This document shows, in pieces, positions 1-8,964 of a DNA stretch of 64,000 nucleotides. The translations under genes and the position numbers were made by a program. This stretch comes from Planctomycetota bacterium (GTDB lineage Bacteria > Planctomycetota > Planctomycetia > Pirellulales > Lacipirellulaceae), in NCBI GenBank assembly GCA_013152205.1, contig JAADGV010000115.1, positions 1-64,000 of the forward strand. Reading direction: 5' to 3'. The notes under the pieces were generated by a model, which had not been told where the DNA came from, ran no database searches, and saw nothing but the letters and a program-made list of their open reading frames with translations. How positions within the stretch are numbered: position 1 is the stretch's first letter; each line of letters starts with the position of its first letter.

Positions 1-14
1 TCAGGTTACCTCCT

Positions 15-79
15 CGTGAGTGAAGGACTTTAGTCCGAAGCTCACGAAATTTCCGAACCTACCGGCTTCTAGCCGGTAG
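15..79. repeat. Two adjacent hairpins downstream of the response regulator
   Basis: Positions 15-46 fold with CGTGAG/CTCACG at the ends and an inner GGACT-TT-AGTCC. Positions 59-79 form a perfect stem of eight pairs (CTACCGGC/GCCGGTAG) with a five-base loop. They lie beyond the 3' end of the minus-strand regulator gene, so transcript-end or REP-like roles are both possible, but neither is followed by a T-run on the minus strand. I see no supportable gene in 1-282. Confidence 0.5.
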
Positions 80-282
80 TAGTTGAGTTACATATTTGTG
101 CCTGCCAACGAGTAAGTAGCGTGCGAGGTCGTTGGAAAACAGTACGGTCATTTCAGATCGTTAGAGTTGAACTGGTGCTAACGCATTGTTCGCTTGTAAC
201 GCACCAAGGAGACGCCCCCCACAGCGACTTTGCAATCCTTTTGAGTACGAACCCCCCAAGGCTTGCTCACCCGGCCCTCCTA

Positions 283-972
283 TCACTCTAGCAACTCAAA
301 CCGATAGCCCACGTCGCGTACTGTGTGGATAAATGTTGGCTGCCGGGGGTCGGGCTCTATCTTGCTACGCAGGGTGGCGATGCAGCGGTCGACGCTTCGG
401 CCGCTTACGATAATCGAGCGTCCCCAGACATGGTTCATGATTTCATTGCGTGTGAGTGCCCGATTGGGCCGCGACAGAAAAAACGAAAGCATTCGATATT
501 CCTTGGTCGTCAGCGGAACCTCTACGCCGCCCCGCGTTAGCTTGTGCCCCGCGACGTCGAACGTCGCATCCCCAATTGCGTACACTCCGTTTCCGGCAGG
601 CGTTGCGCGGCGCAAAAGGGCCTTCACTCGCGCCAGCAATTCGTGAATGCTAAATGGCTTGGTGACGTAATCGTCGGCGCCCCATTCCAATCCCTCCACA
701 ATCTCGCTTTCCTGGCCCTTGGCAGTAAGCATGATGATCGACACGTCAAGCTGCTGTTGCCGAAGCTGGCGGCAGACCTCGTACCCATTCATTTTGGGAA
801 GCATGATATCGAGCAGGATCAAATCGGGCGGATGTTCTAGCGCTTCCATCAGCCCCGACTTGCCATCGGTGGCCGAACGCACTTCGTAACCCTTCTGGCG
901 AAAATTATCCACAAGACCTCGCATCAGCGTAGGGTCATCCTCCACAATCAAAATCGTTTTGCCCTCAGCCAT
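283..972 (-). CDS. OmpR/PhoB-family response regulator
   Basis: A 229-residue two-component response regulator. The receiver domain spans about residues 5-120, with the acidic pocket ED-D at 11-13, phospho-acceptor Asp55 (LLLDIMLP), Thr83 and the conserved Lys105 (TKPF). A winged-helix DNA-binding domain (Trans_reg_C) fills about 128-229, ending in the usual TVRDVGYRF motif. Length is normal for the family. It is presumably phosphorylated by the kinase encoded upstream at 1492-3147 and acts in the cytoplasm as a transcription factor; its targets cannot be read from the sequence. The ATG at 972 is preceded by GGGAAACC, a weak ribosome site. Unusually, 519 bp of repeat-rich DNA separates it from the kinase gene on the same strand. 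Confidence 0.95.
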   Translation of the reverse strand: MAEGKTILIVEDDPTLMRGLVDNFRQKGYEVRSATDGKSGLMEALEHPPDLILLDIMLPKMNGYEVCRQLRQQQLDVSIIMLTAKGQESEIVEGLEWGADDYVTKPFSIHELLARVKALLRRATPAGNGVYAIGDATFDVAGHKLTRGGVEVPLTTKEYRMLSFFLSRPNRALTRNEIMNHVWGRSIIVSGRSVDRCIATLRSKIEPDPRQPTFIHTVRDVGYRFELLE

Positions 973-1491
973 TTTTTTGGTTTCCCAGCCTTAGCACTGC
1001 TGCATTAAGTAAAAAACCACAACGACACAACGAAAGTGTAAAAACATGGAACCGTTCATGGAATGAAAAAGGTTGAACTACGAAGGACACGAAGAGCACT
1101 AAGGGGTTGGAGGACAAACCGCTTGTTCATACTTGCACCTTTGGCTTTGTCAGAAGGGCTATCGAATTCTGTAACACTCCACTCGAGTGAAGAAGAATAG
1201 AACACAGATGAACGCTGATTTAGCAGATTGTCGCAGATTAAAGACGATTTTAGGCAACCGTCTGTTTCGATCTTTAGCCCCTAGGACTTCAATAATCTTC
1301 TTTTTTGTATCCGTGAAAATCCGTCTAATCTGTGTTCATCCGCGTTCTATTACTTCAGATGGCTGAAATGTTACCGAATTCTATTCTTCGTACCCTTAGT
1401 GATCTTCGTGGTTTAATCCCGTCCATTCCCGTAAATCCTGTCAAAAAATAGGTCACCTGCTCACAGCCAAACCCTACTGATTTCTTTGTGG
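973..1491. repeat. Intergenic fold-back element between kinase and regulator genes
   Basis: No gene is seen here. The stretch holds a nested imperfect inverted repeat, about 1075-1414. From outside in, the arms pair 1075-1106 (CGAAGGACACGAAGAGCACTA) with 1393-1414; 1161-1180 (GAATTCTGTAAC) with about 1369-1382 (GTTACCGAATTC); and about 1195-1225 (GAATAGAACACAGATGAACG) with about 1326-1351 (TCATCCGCGTTCTATT). An additional module, AACCACAACGACACAACGA at about 1016, recurs near 47676 and in the 56250-56431 fold-back. Confidence 0.8.
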
Positions 1492-3147
1492 CTATACACT
1501 CTCATCCAGAGGAAGCGAAATCGAAAAAATGCTACCCACACCGGGCTGGCTCTCGACCGCAACTTCGCCCCCATGCGCTTCCACCAGATATTTCACAATG
1601 CTCAACCCCAACCCGCAACCTCCTTGCGTTCGCGAAAGCCGCTGATCGACCTGATAGAACCTGCCGAACACTTTTTCTGTTGCAGTTGCTGGCAAGCCGA
1701 TGCCGTTGTCTTGTACTGAAATCAGCACGCGTCCATCTTGGCGCTTGCACGAAAGTACCACCCGCTTGTCCTCGCTCGTATATTTCCAAGCATTGTCCAG
1801 AAGGTTGACGACCGAAGTTACCAGCAAGTCGATATCGCCACGCACAGGAGCCGGTTCGTTGGCCTCAACCACGAGTTCAGCATTGTCGGCGGCATCAAAT
1901 CGCTCCTGCATCGCATCGACTGCCTGTGCGATCACCTCACGAGCGTCGAGGGGTTGCAACTCAAGGTGGCGCTTGCCACGTTCCATACGCGAGAAGGTAA
2001 GAAAATTGTCGATGAGTCGGGTAAGCCGGGCGTTTTCGTGCGAGATGAGTTCCAAGTATTCCCGAGTCCGGCCAGGCGCATCTTCATCCTCATCAAGCAA
2101 GGTGTCGACCAACAGCCGAATGGAACTCAAGGGCGTTTTCAGTTCGTGCGAAACTGTGGCCACCAGATCGTTCTTCAGCCGTGCCACCCGCATCTGTTGC
2201 CACCACGATCGAACAACCAGCCAGGTGAGAAAAAGCGTGGCACCAATCACAGCCAAAGCGGTCCAAGCAAACAGGGCCACGCGCTCGCTGCTATTGCGAT
2301 TTCCTAACTGCTGATCGTTGGCCAGTATTGCCAGTCGCCAACCGGGTAGCGCCGGCGCTAGAGAAACCATTTGCATTGCCTCCGAAGAACCCGAGGCCAT
2401 CGAATCCAAAGTCTCGCCCGGCTCCAATGGCTGCAAGACGATTCCTGTGGGCAATGGTTGGTCAGCCAGAAAATTGCTCACCAGTCGCCGGAGTGTCGAG
2501 GTACGAAAAAGGGCCGTTACCTGCTCCGCGGACGAATGAAGACTCCAAACCCCCTCGACCGGCGTCGGTTGGAGGCCAGCCGTAGGTGGTTTTCCATCCG
2601 ACTTGGCCAAAAACTCCGCCGCCAACAATTCGCCTTCCAATGTGGCGAAATGAAACTTACTGGGCCATTGCTCGATAAGTCTACGCATCAAAAAACGGCG
2701 TTGCGGGGCAGAGAGCCGTTGCGAATCATAGCGATTCAATCGACCTCGCAGCTTGTCCGCAACGTCGATCCACTCCTGCGACTGAGGTTCCAAGAGTTCC
2801 AGTTGCCGCAGCTCCGCATTGGCCGGCAGACTTCGCGGCAGCCGATCAGGATACTGCACTTCGCCGGCAACGCCCCACACGATCGCGCTGTCGGCCAGGC
2901 CTTCGGCGATAAACTTAGCAAACAAAATGCTGGCCGGTTCGCCCACGGCCTTTTCGCTCATCTCCGTCAGCCGCTCTTGCCAACGCTGGTCGACGCGCTG
3001 CTGGGCCGATTCTAACTGCAATTGATAAATGTCGGCCAGCCGTTGCCGCACCGCCAGCCGTTCGTTCTCCATCGCTTGGCGCATCATCCAAAGCACGCCC
3101 CCCGAGGGCACAAGCACCGCCAACAGCAGCAAAAGCACAGACCGCAT
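1492..3147 (-). CDS. Membrane-bound sensor histidine kinase
   Basis: A histidine kinase of about 551 residues. A first membrane segment lies near residues 2-20, followed by a roughly 270-residue extracytoplasmic sensor region of no family I recognise, a second membrane segment near 292-312, then the HisKA dimerisation domain with phospho-His about residue 334 (SHELKTPLSS). The HATPase_c domain follows with N box (NLLDNAWKYT), G1 box (QDNGIGLP) and G2 box (GGCGLGLSIVK). The cognate regulator is almost certainly the gene at 283-972. The ATG at 3147 is chosen; a TTG at 3153 is an alternative. Only about 47 bp separate it from the upstream gene at 3195-4652, suggesting co-transcription. The sensed signal is unknown. 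Confidence 0.93.
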   Translation of the reverse strand: MRSVLLLLLAVLVPSGGVLWMMRQAMENERLAVRQRLADIYQLQLESAQQRVDQRWQERLTEMSEKAVGEPASILFAKFIAEGLADSAIVWGVAGEVQYPDRLPRSLPANAELRQLELLEPQSQEWIDVADKLRGRLNRYDSQRLSAPQRRFLMRRLIEQWPSKFHFATLEGELLAAEFLAKSDGKPPTAGLQPTPVEGVWSLHSSAEQVTALFRTSTLRRLVSNFLADQPLPTGIVLQPLEPGETLDSMASGSSEAMQMVSLAPALPGWRLAILANDQQLGNRNSSERVALFAWTALAVIGATLFLTWLVVRSWWQQMRVARLKNDLVATVSHELKTPLSSIRLLVDTLLDEDEDAPGRTREYLELISHENARLTRLIDNFLTFSRMERGKRHLELQPLDAREVIAQAVDAMQERFDAADNAELVVEANEPAPVRGDIDLLVTSVVNLLDNAWKYTSEDKRVVLSCKRQDGRVLISVQDNGIGLPATATEKVFGRFYQVDQRLSRTQGGCGLGLSIVKYLVEAHGGEVAVESQPGVGSIFSISLPLDESV

Positions 3148-3194
3148 TACCAAAACTCATTGGGCCGAAAGGTCAATGTAAACACAGCAGAGCC

Positions 3195-4652
3195 CTATTT
3201 CGCTCGCAACGTGCGAACCACCTCATCGAATTCGCCGCGTGACGCTTCAAATTGATCTGACGGCACTGTGAACCGCAAAGCGATGGCTGATTGCGTTCCA
3301 AACAACGCCACGTTATAGCCGGTCATCGCCTTTTTTCCCTTCTCAAAATCGAACACCACCGTGGCGGCTTCCTGCTCTCCTAACTTGACTTTGCCGATAC
3401 CCTCGTCTCGAACCTTAAAACTCTTCGATCGTTTGGCGCTCTTTTTCAGGGCCAACTCGATCCAGGCCTCCGGCGAAACCTGCTCGTCCTCATCGAGCGA
3501 ATCTTTAGCAACTACCACCAACTCGACCATCGCAATCGCCCGACGATCAAGCAAATGCACAACCCGCTTGTCGTCGCCATCGTCCTCTCGCTTCGGCTCA
3601 TACGAAAACCACCCACCCGGCAGCGTGAGGGCAAACTGGTCGTCAGTCAACTCGACGCTTTCGTCCTGCTTGCGCTGCTCAACGCGAGTCAAGTCGACAA
3701 CGATTCCGCCGGCTTCGAAGTGAACCAAATAGCGATCCGCGTCATCGGAAATCCAAAACGTCTGACCGATGTTCAGCTCCAGCCGGTAGCACTCGAACTG
3801 GCCCGCAGCGGTCGTAATCGTTTCCTTTTTCGGAACGTCCAGCTCCAATGGTATCGCGTTCCCACCTAGAGTGGTGATTACTGTCAATTTAGTGTGAAAG
3901 CCGACTTTCAGCGGCAATCGACGAAACACTTGGGCGGCCTGTTCGTTGTCATAACCGGGAACCGTGAAATCGAGTAGCAGCGGATCGTCGCGGCCGACGA
4001 TGTTAATCGACGCCTTGCCAGCGGCGTACTTTGCGCTGGCCTCGCCCAACATGGATTGTTTCCAATGGCTTGCGAGCGGCGCGAATGTCTGCTTATCGCA
4101 AAACACCTCGCTATAACTATTTCCGCCGTTGAGCGTCACCAATCCACGAGTGGAGCAAAGCCACGCCGGTTGGCCGTCGTACTCGGAAGCGTCGATGCAG
4201 TACACAAATTTCCCTGCTGCCATACCCGTCGGCAGCGTCATCTCCATATGCAACTGCTGGCCATCTTTCCAGGGAACCGGCAGCAGCTTGATGGCACCCG
4301 GCAGACGTTTCTTGGCCAGCGACACGAACTTGGCTTCTTTCGGAAAGTCATCCACCACCGCCTGAAACGCTTCGCGGGCCTTCTTCGTCTCGTCCTGTTT
4401 TTCAAAACAGAGCCCCAGGCGATACTGCGCTTCGGCCCCGATGCTGCTGGCCACCTTGGCTTCGGCAATCACCTGCCCGTAGAGGTCGATGGCTTCGTCC
4501 AAGTTGCCGACCGTTTCCTCGGCGTACACCGCCTTTTCCAACAGATCGCTCGAAGTCTGGGCAGACGCCCAAGCCGGCATTGCAACTACCAACAGGACTA
4601 CCGCAGCCAGTCGCCATTTCGTCATTTGCGGATGGGCAAAAAAATAAAACAT
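3195..4652 (-). CDS. Secreted TPR-containing protein, function unknown
   Basis: A 485-residue exported protein. The N-terminus has a signal peptide (hydrophobic AAVVLLVVAMPAWASA, cleavage near residue 32). Residues about 35-115 look like tetratricopeptide repeats (EAIDLYGQVIAEA, AQYRLGLCFEKQ, KAREAFQAVVDDFP). The rest is a beta-rich region that loosely resembles DUF3108-type domains around residues 135-330, followed by an unassigned C-terminal domain. It precedes the kinase and regulator on the same strand by 47 bp and may act in the same pathway, for instance as an envelope partner of the sensor. The start at 4652 has AGGAGA about 11 bases upstream; an internal ATG at 4625 would give a more standard signal peptide. 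I do not assign a biochemical function. Confidence 0.8.
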   Translation of the reverse strand: MFYFFAHPQMTKWRLAAVVLLVVAMPAWASAQTSSDLLEKAVYAEETVGNLDEAIDLYGQVIAEAKVASSIGAEAQYRLGLCFEKQDETKKAREAFQAVVDDFPKEAKFVSLAKKRLPGAIKLLPVPWKDGQQLHMEMTLPTGMAAGKFVYCIDASEYDGQPAWLCSTRGLVTLNGGNSYSEVFCDKQTFAPLASHWKQSMLGEASAKYAAGKASINIVGRDDPLLLDFTVPGYDNEQAAQVFRRLPLKVGFHTKLTVITTLGGNAIPLELDVPKKETITTAAGQFECYRLELNIGQTFWISDDADRYLVHFEAGGIVVDLTRVEQRKQDESVELTDDQFALTLPGGWFSYEPKREDDGDDKRVVHLLDRRAIAMVELVVVAKDSLDEDEQVSPEAWIELALKKSAKRSKSFKVRDEGIGKVKLGEQEAATVVFDFEKGKKAMTGYNVALFGTQSAIALRFTVPSDQFEASRGEFDEVVRTLRAK

Positions 4653-5009
4653 GATGGGTCTCTCCTAAGCGTTAGTGTAATCGAACTGTACTATGGCCAC
4701 GCAGGAAAGAATACCCAACGCATGTTACCGGCGTGTTACGCCCAGGTCTCCCGTTTGTCCTTTTTCAGTGGTAACTCGAACGGTAAAGAAAAGGGGTCCG
4801 CGAATCATGCGAACAGACGCGAAAAGGCTCATTTTTAGTATTTGCAGAAAGCGGTAAACCTGCCTCCCACAACGGCAAATTGCTGACTTTGCAGCTCCCC
4901 TGAACCAGAGCCACCAAGGCTTGTTCGCAGGATATCCCGGCAGTATCATATTTTTTACACTTGAATACCCACTTCAAAGACACTCGCGCGAGCGAAGGAG
5001 CAACCACCT
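4653..5009. other. Divergent intergenic region
   Basis: This 357-bp gap lies between divergently transcribed genes and must hold promoters for both. I see no gene, repeat family member or clear operator in it. AAGGAG-like sequence GGAGCAACCACCT at its right end serves the gene at 5010. Confidence 0.5.
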
Positions 5010-6662
5010 ATGCGTATTCATTCTGCGGCTCGAATCATTGCCATCGTGACGGCCTTTGGTTGTTGCCCCGCCTTTGGTGCTGATAGCCAAGCCGAAGGGG
5101 CGGCTTCCGAAGCTTATAACGTCAAAACCTACGGCGCCACGGGCGACGGCACCACGAAAGACACGCAATCGCTCCAGAAGGCCATCGACGCAGCAAACCA
5201 AGCGGGCGGCGGCACAGTTTACTTCCCGGCAGGCTCCTATCTGACGGGTACCCTTCGCATGAAAGACCATGTGACGTTGCATCTCGGCGCCGGCGCAACA
5301 TTGCTGGGCAGCACCGATCTCGACGACTACCCGATCATCTGGCCTGCCTTCAAGTCGTTCACCGACAAGTACGTCTGCCAAAGCCTCATCTATGGCGAGG
5401 ATCTCCACGACATCGCCGTCGTCGGGCGGGGTACGATCGATGGTCAAGGCGATGCCGATGTGTTCAAGCCCAGGGGAGCGGTCCCGGAGTATGGCCTGAG
5501 ACACGGACTGCGCCCCTATTTGATACGCTTGGTCACTTGTCGCAAGGTTCTGGTTCGGGGCATCACCCTGCGCGACTCGCCCATGTGGACGCAACATTAT
5601 CTTGCCTGCGACGACCTCACCGTAGACGATATCCATGTCTACGCTCATGTCCACCACAACAACGACATGATCGACATCGACTGCTGCCGTAATGTTCGGA
5701 TCTCCAACTGCACCTCAGACACCACCGACGATGGTATCACACTCAAAAGTACGGCCGGCCGCGTCTGCGAAAACGTAACGATCACCAATTGCGTTGTGAG
5801 TAGTCGTTGCAATGCGATTAAATGCGGCACCGAATCGAGTGGCGGCTTTCGAAACATTACCATCACCAATTGCGCCGTGCGCCCATCACAAATCGACTCG
5901 GGCATCTCGGGAAGGCCCCGAGGATTGGCCGGCTTGGCGTTGGAAATTGTCGACGGCGGCACCCTCGATCGCATTACGGTCTCGAATCTTGTGATCGAAG
6001 GCACCTTGGCACCGATCTTCCTGCGGCTAGGGAATCGGGCACGCTTGTACAAAGACGGTATCCCAAAACCGGGCATCGGGACGTTCCGCAACGTCACGAT
6101 CAGCAACGTCGTCGCCACTGGCGCAAGCATGATCGGCTGCACCATCGCCGGACTTCCCGACCACCCAATCGAGAACGTCACGCTCAGCAACATCCGAGTT
6201 ACGGTTGCCGGTGGCGGAACTCGCGAAGATGCGTTACGAGAGATCCCTGAAGAGCCCCGCAATTATCCCGAAATCATGATGTTCGGTACCCCGCCTGCTT
6301 ATGGGTTATACGCACGCCATGTGAACAATCTTACGCTCGAGAACGTCGAGGTTCGCTGGGCCGAACCAGATCTGCGTCCGTTACTCGTATGCGACGACGT
6401 CCAAAACCTCCGCGTCAACGGACTGGCTGGCCGAGGCATTGAAAATAGCGAACCGACAATTTTCATGAACGATGTTAGGACTGCCCTGGTCCAGGGTTGC
6501 GTCGCCCCAAACGGCATGGAATCGTTCCTCCGCTTGAGTGGGCAGAGCAGCCGAGTCAGTGTGATTGGAAATGACCTAAGTGGCGCAAAGACGCCCTTTG
6601 GGTTCGCAGAAGGAACGCCCGCAAGCATCCTCTATCAGACCGCGAATCGAATGCCGGACTAG
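5010..6662 (+). CDS. Glycoside hydrolase family 28-like exported polygalacturonase
   Basis: A 550-residue protein with a signal peptide (cleaved near residue 24, PAFGA) and a right-handed parallel beta-helix. The N-terminal pectate-lyase-superfamily signature is present (YNVKTYGATGDGTTKDTQ, residues 36-53). GH28-type acidic positions can be seen: NND (217-219) with DID (222-224), and TDDG (239-242) followed by LKS; CNAIKCGTES at 267-276 occupies the place of the usual GHG region but the canonical His is not evident. The probable role is hydrolysis of galacturonan-type or related plant or algal polysaccharides outside the cytoplasm. The ATG is preceded by GGAG at a suitable distance. The divergent position relative to the two-component set gives no direct functional link. 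Confidence 0.87.
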   Translation: MRIHSAARIIAIVTAFGCCPAFGADSQAEGAASEAYNVKTYGATGDGTTKDTQSLQKAIDAANQAGGGTVYFPAGSYLTGTLRMKDHVTLHLGAGATLLGSTDLDDYPIIWPAFKSFTDKYVCQSLIYGEDLHDIAVVGRGTIDGQGDADVFKPRGAVPEYGLRHGLRPYLIRLVTCRKVLVRGITLRDSPMWTQHYLACDDLTVDDIHVYAHVHHNNDMIDIDCCRNVRISNCTSDTTDDGITLKSTAGRVCENVTITNCVVSSRCNAIKCGTESSGGFRNITITNCAVRPSQIDSGISGRPRGLAGLALEIVDGGTLDRITVSNLVIEGTLAPIFLRLGNRARLYKDGIPKPGIGTFRNVTISNVVATGASMIGCTIAGLPDHPIENVTLSNIRVTVAGGGTREDALREIPEEPRNYPEIMMFGTPPAYGLYARHVNNLTLENVEVRWAEPDLRPLLVCDDVQNLRVNGLAGRGIENSEPTIFMNDVRTALVQGCVAPNGMESFLRLSGQSSRVSVIGNDLSGAKTPFGFAEGTPASILYQTANRMPD

Positions 6663-7077
6663 AGAGCAACGCATCAATTTTCTTTCACACAAGACACGCC
6701 ACCACGAGCAGCCATCGTTAGCGCTGGCGGCCACGCCACCACGAATGGGGCACGGACGATTTCAAGGTCACTGTTGCAAGGTCACTGTGGGAGGCGTCTC
6801 TGACGCCGATCGTGAGTCAAAACAAGCACTTTCGGCGTCTGCTCTGAATCCGGCTCGCGACAGCGCGCCATCGAATCGACATCAATACCCACTTCTCTTT
6901 GTCTTTACTTTGAGCAGTCGTGGAAGCTAGAACACGGCCTTATCAGCTGTTTTCTCCGGTATACGGGGGTTTGGCACGGAAGATGCCTATAGGTAGTCCG
7001 TTGCCTGACAAAGCTCCCTAAGCTTTGGTCCCGAAAGGCGAGTCCCGTAAATTGATACGATCGTAAGGAGATCAACC
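6663..7077. repeat. Intergenic region with a dispersed repeat module
   Basis: No gene is seen. Positions about 6717-6750 (GTTAGCGCTGGCGGCCACGC followed by a CACGAATGGGG-type end) belong to a short dispersed family found again at 8670-8697, 11816-11850 and 29328-29360. The tandem phrase CAAGGTCACTGT occurs twice at about 6766-6790. GGCGTCTCTGACGCC at about 6793 is a small palindrome. Confidence 0.6.
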
Positions 7078-7350
7078 ATGAAACGCTTCGCACTGATTCT
7101 TACCACGGTTACCGCGTTGTTCGTGTTTGTGACCCCTTCGGCAGACGCGGCCGATAACTCTTACTGGCGCCCCCATCGCAGCTATGCCGTCCATGCGTAC
7201 ACGGTGCCAGTACACAGGCCAGTACACCGAGTCGTTCATCATAACTACGTGGCACCTGTTTACGGCGGCTACGGCTACAATCGCTCTTACGACCACGGCG
7301 GTGGCTTCCGAATTTCGACGCCTCACTTCAGGCTACGAATCGGTCATTGA
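7078..7350 (+). CDS. Small secreted His/Tyr-rich protein
   Basis: A 90-residue protein with a clear signal peptide (MKRFALILTTVTALFVFVTP, cleavage after ADA near residue 25). The mature part is rich in His, Tyr, Val and Gly (VHRPVHRVVHHNYV, YGGYGYNRSY) and carries no domain I recognise; such composition is seen in small envelope or metal-binding proteins of planctomycetes, but that is inference. The ATG follows AAGGAGATCAACC, one of the best ribosome sites in the window, so the gene is real despite its size. It lies 165 bp upstream of another His/Gly-rich exported protein on the same strand. Confidence 0.8.
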   Translation: MKRFALILTTVTALFVFVTPSADAADNSYWRPHRSYAVHAYTVPVHRPVHRVVHHNYVAPVYGGYGYNRSYDHGGGFRISTPHFRLRIGH

Positions 7351-7382
7351 GGCGCCCACTGCAACATTGATCGCGACAATCG

Positions 7383-7415
7383 GCCCGGGCAGCCCCTCAG
7401 AGGGCTAGTCCGGGC
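7383..7415 (+). terminator. Terminator-like hairpin after the small secreted gene
   Basis: GCCCGGGCAGCCC and GGGCTAGTCCGGGC pair around a short loop. The T-run after it is poor, so an intrinsic terminator is only possible. Confidence 0.4.
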
Positions 7416-7514
7416 TTCCTCGCGTGCGAATAATTATACGAGTAGCGACTTCAAGCGATTCAGAGCCAATCCGGTGATGCCCAAAATTTTTACCAAATGA
7501 AAAAAGGTGTGATC

Positions 7515-8651
7515 ATGACTCGCAAACTCATTGTTCGATCGTTTGTTGGAACAGCCTTCCTGTTGGCCGTGACATCGTTTGCTTTCGCGCAACACGGTGG
7601 TGGACATGGCGGCGGTGGCCACGGCGGTGGTGGGCATGGTGGAGGTGGGCATGGTGGAGGTGGGCATGGTGGAGGTGGGCATGGCTTCGGCGGAGGTCAC
7701 GGCGGTGGCGGGCATGGCTTTGGCGGAGGTCATGGCGGCGGTGGACATGGCTACGGTGGCGGGCACGGTTACGGCGGAGGGCACGGCTTCGGCGGTGGGC
7801 ACGGTTTCAGTGGTGGGCATGGCTTCGGTGGTGGGCATGGTTTCGGCGGCCACGGCTTCGGTCACTTTGACGGTCATTTCGGAGGTCACTATGGCCACGG
7901 ATATCCGTTCTTTGCTTTTTCAGTCAATCCCTGGTACGGCGGCTATTCGCCAGCCTACTATTCCGGTTCGTACACCACAGCCTATCGCGCGGTAGAAAGC
8001 TCGCCCGTTCTCGTTGAGCAAACACTGCCCGACGCAACGCCGCAAAAAACATCAGCGGGCGAAGCTTATCAAAAGAAGGCAGAAGAGGCCTTTCGTAAGG
8101 GAGAATTTCAGCAAGCGGCGAGAATGGCCAATCATGCACTGGTCGAAATGCCGCGAAACGGAAAGCTTCTCTTGTTCACCGCCCAAACGCTATTCGCCGT
8201 AGGCGACTACGGCAACGCGGCCGCAGTGATTCACCAAGCCACCTCGCAGCTCGATTCGCAGCAGTGGGGCTACGTGGTAGAAAACTATCAGAAATACTAC
8301 CGTGGACGCGCTTTCGTCGACCAAATGGACAAACTAAACGAGTACCTCAAAAAGAACCCCAACGCCGCTCATGCCCATTTCCTCCGCGGCTACCAGCACG
8401 GATTTCTCGGCCATAAAAGGTCGGCCCTACGAGACCTGAACAAAGCGTTCGAGTTAGAAAGCCGCGACAAACTAGCCGTGCAGTTGATCGAGCGCTTCGG
8501 CGGAACGCCGCCTGCGGCCACTGACCAACCGGTCCTAGAACTGACCCCAGAGACCGCCCCACTCCCCAGTCCAACGGAGCTGGACAACGGCGACGAGCCA
8601 TTGCCCGAGGCCATCAAGAAGAAAGAACACGCGGGCGATCACGACCACTAA
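7515..8651 (+). CDS. Exported protein with Gly/His tandem repeats and TPR region
   Basis: A 378-residue protein from the ATG at 7515, which follows AAAGGTG; an earlier in-frame ATG at 7497 has no ribosome site. Signal peptide residues 1-25 (AFAQ). Residues about 26-125 are low-complexity HGGGHGGGG/HGFGGG/HGYGGG repeats. At DNA level several 15-bp units (GGTGGGCATGGTGGA) are identical in tandem at about 7630-7685, the kind of array that changes length by slippage. A short aromatic linker (NPWYGGYSPAYYSG) leads to a TPR-like helical part, about residues 175-320 (AEEAFRKGEFQQAARMANHA). The C-terminus is acidic and ends HDH. The His content suggests metal binding or a cell-wall role; this is inferred from composition only. 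Confidence 0.85.
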   Translation: MTRKLIVRSFVGTAFLLAVTSFAFAQHGGGHGGGGHGGGGHGGGGHGGGGHGGGGHGFGGGHGGGGHGFGGGHGGGGHGYGGGHGYGGGHGFGGGHGFSGGHGFGGGHGFGGHGFGHFDGHFGGHYGHGYPFFAFSVNPWYGGYSPAYYSGSYTTAYRAVESSPVLVEQTLPDATPQKTSAGEAYQKKAEEAFRKGEFQQAARMANHALVEMPRNGKLLLFTAQTLFAVGDYGNAAAVIHQATSQLDSQQWGYVVENYQKYYRGRAFVDQMDKLNEYLKKNPNAAHAHFLRGYQHGFLGHKRSALRDLNKAFELESRDKLAVQLIERFGGTPPAATDQPVLELTPETAPLPSPTELDNGDEPLPEAIKKKEHAGDHDH

Positions 8652-8749
8652 AAAGTTACCCAAACTGGATTCGTTAGCGGTGTCGGCCACGACATCCTCC
8701 CGTAGTTCCAAATTTGGTGTGCAAACAGCCCAGGCCGTAAGTCCTTACG

Positions 8750-8956
8750 CCGAAGGCGTTTCACATCGTAGCCCAGGGTCGCCGCACAACGGCGCACCCT
8801 GGGTTGCGAGCCTCCCAAATACCTCAACCCTGAAAGGGTTGCACAATCCTCGTGCTATGTAGAACCCTTTCAGGGTTCTCTTGTTCTCAATCCATGGTTA
8901 CCCAGGGTGGCGCGGCTTCGCCGCTTACCCTGGGCTACGATGTGAAACCCCTTCGG
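8750..8956. repeat. 207-bp nested inverted repeat
   Basis: The arms 8750-8779 and 8927-8956 match in 29 of 30 positions as reverse complements (outer CCGAAGG, inner CGTAGCCCAGGGT). Inside, 8826-8840 (AACCCTGAAAGGGTT) and 8863-8877 are perfect 15-bp inverted copies. ACCCTGGGTT near 8797 pairs with ACCCAGGGT near 8900. The CGTAGCCCAGG and AACCCCTT modules recur in the 63249-63322 element. Confidence 0.9.
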
Positions 8957-8964
8957 GGTACTCC

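Noticed and set aside
4056-4838. Plus-strand frame of 260 codons over the TPR gene
   Set aside because: It runs antisense to a gene with signal peptide and TPR repeats and shows no motif of its own.
7595-7870. Regularly spaced repeats that could suggest CRISPR
   Set aside because: The units are 15 bp, contiguous and in frame within a coding sequence; there are no unique spacers or cas genes.
7434-7898. Ala/Thr/Met-rich minus-strand frame of 154 codons
   Set aside because: It is antisense to the 15-bp repeat array of the Gly/His protein, which leaves all frames open; the repetitive product has no independent support.
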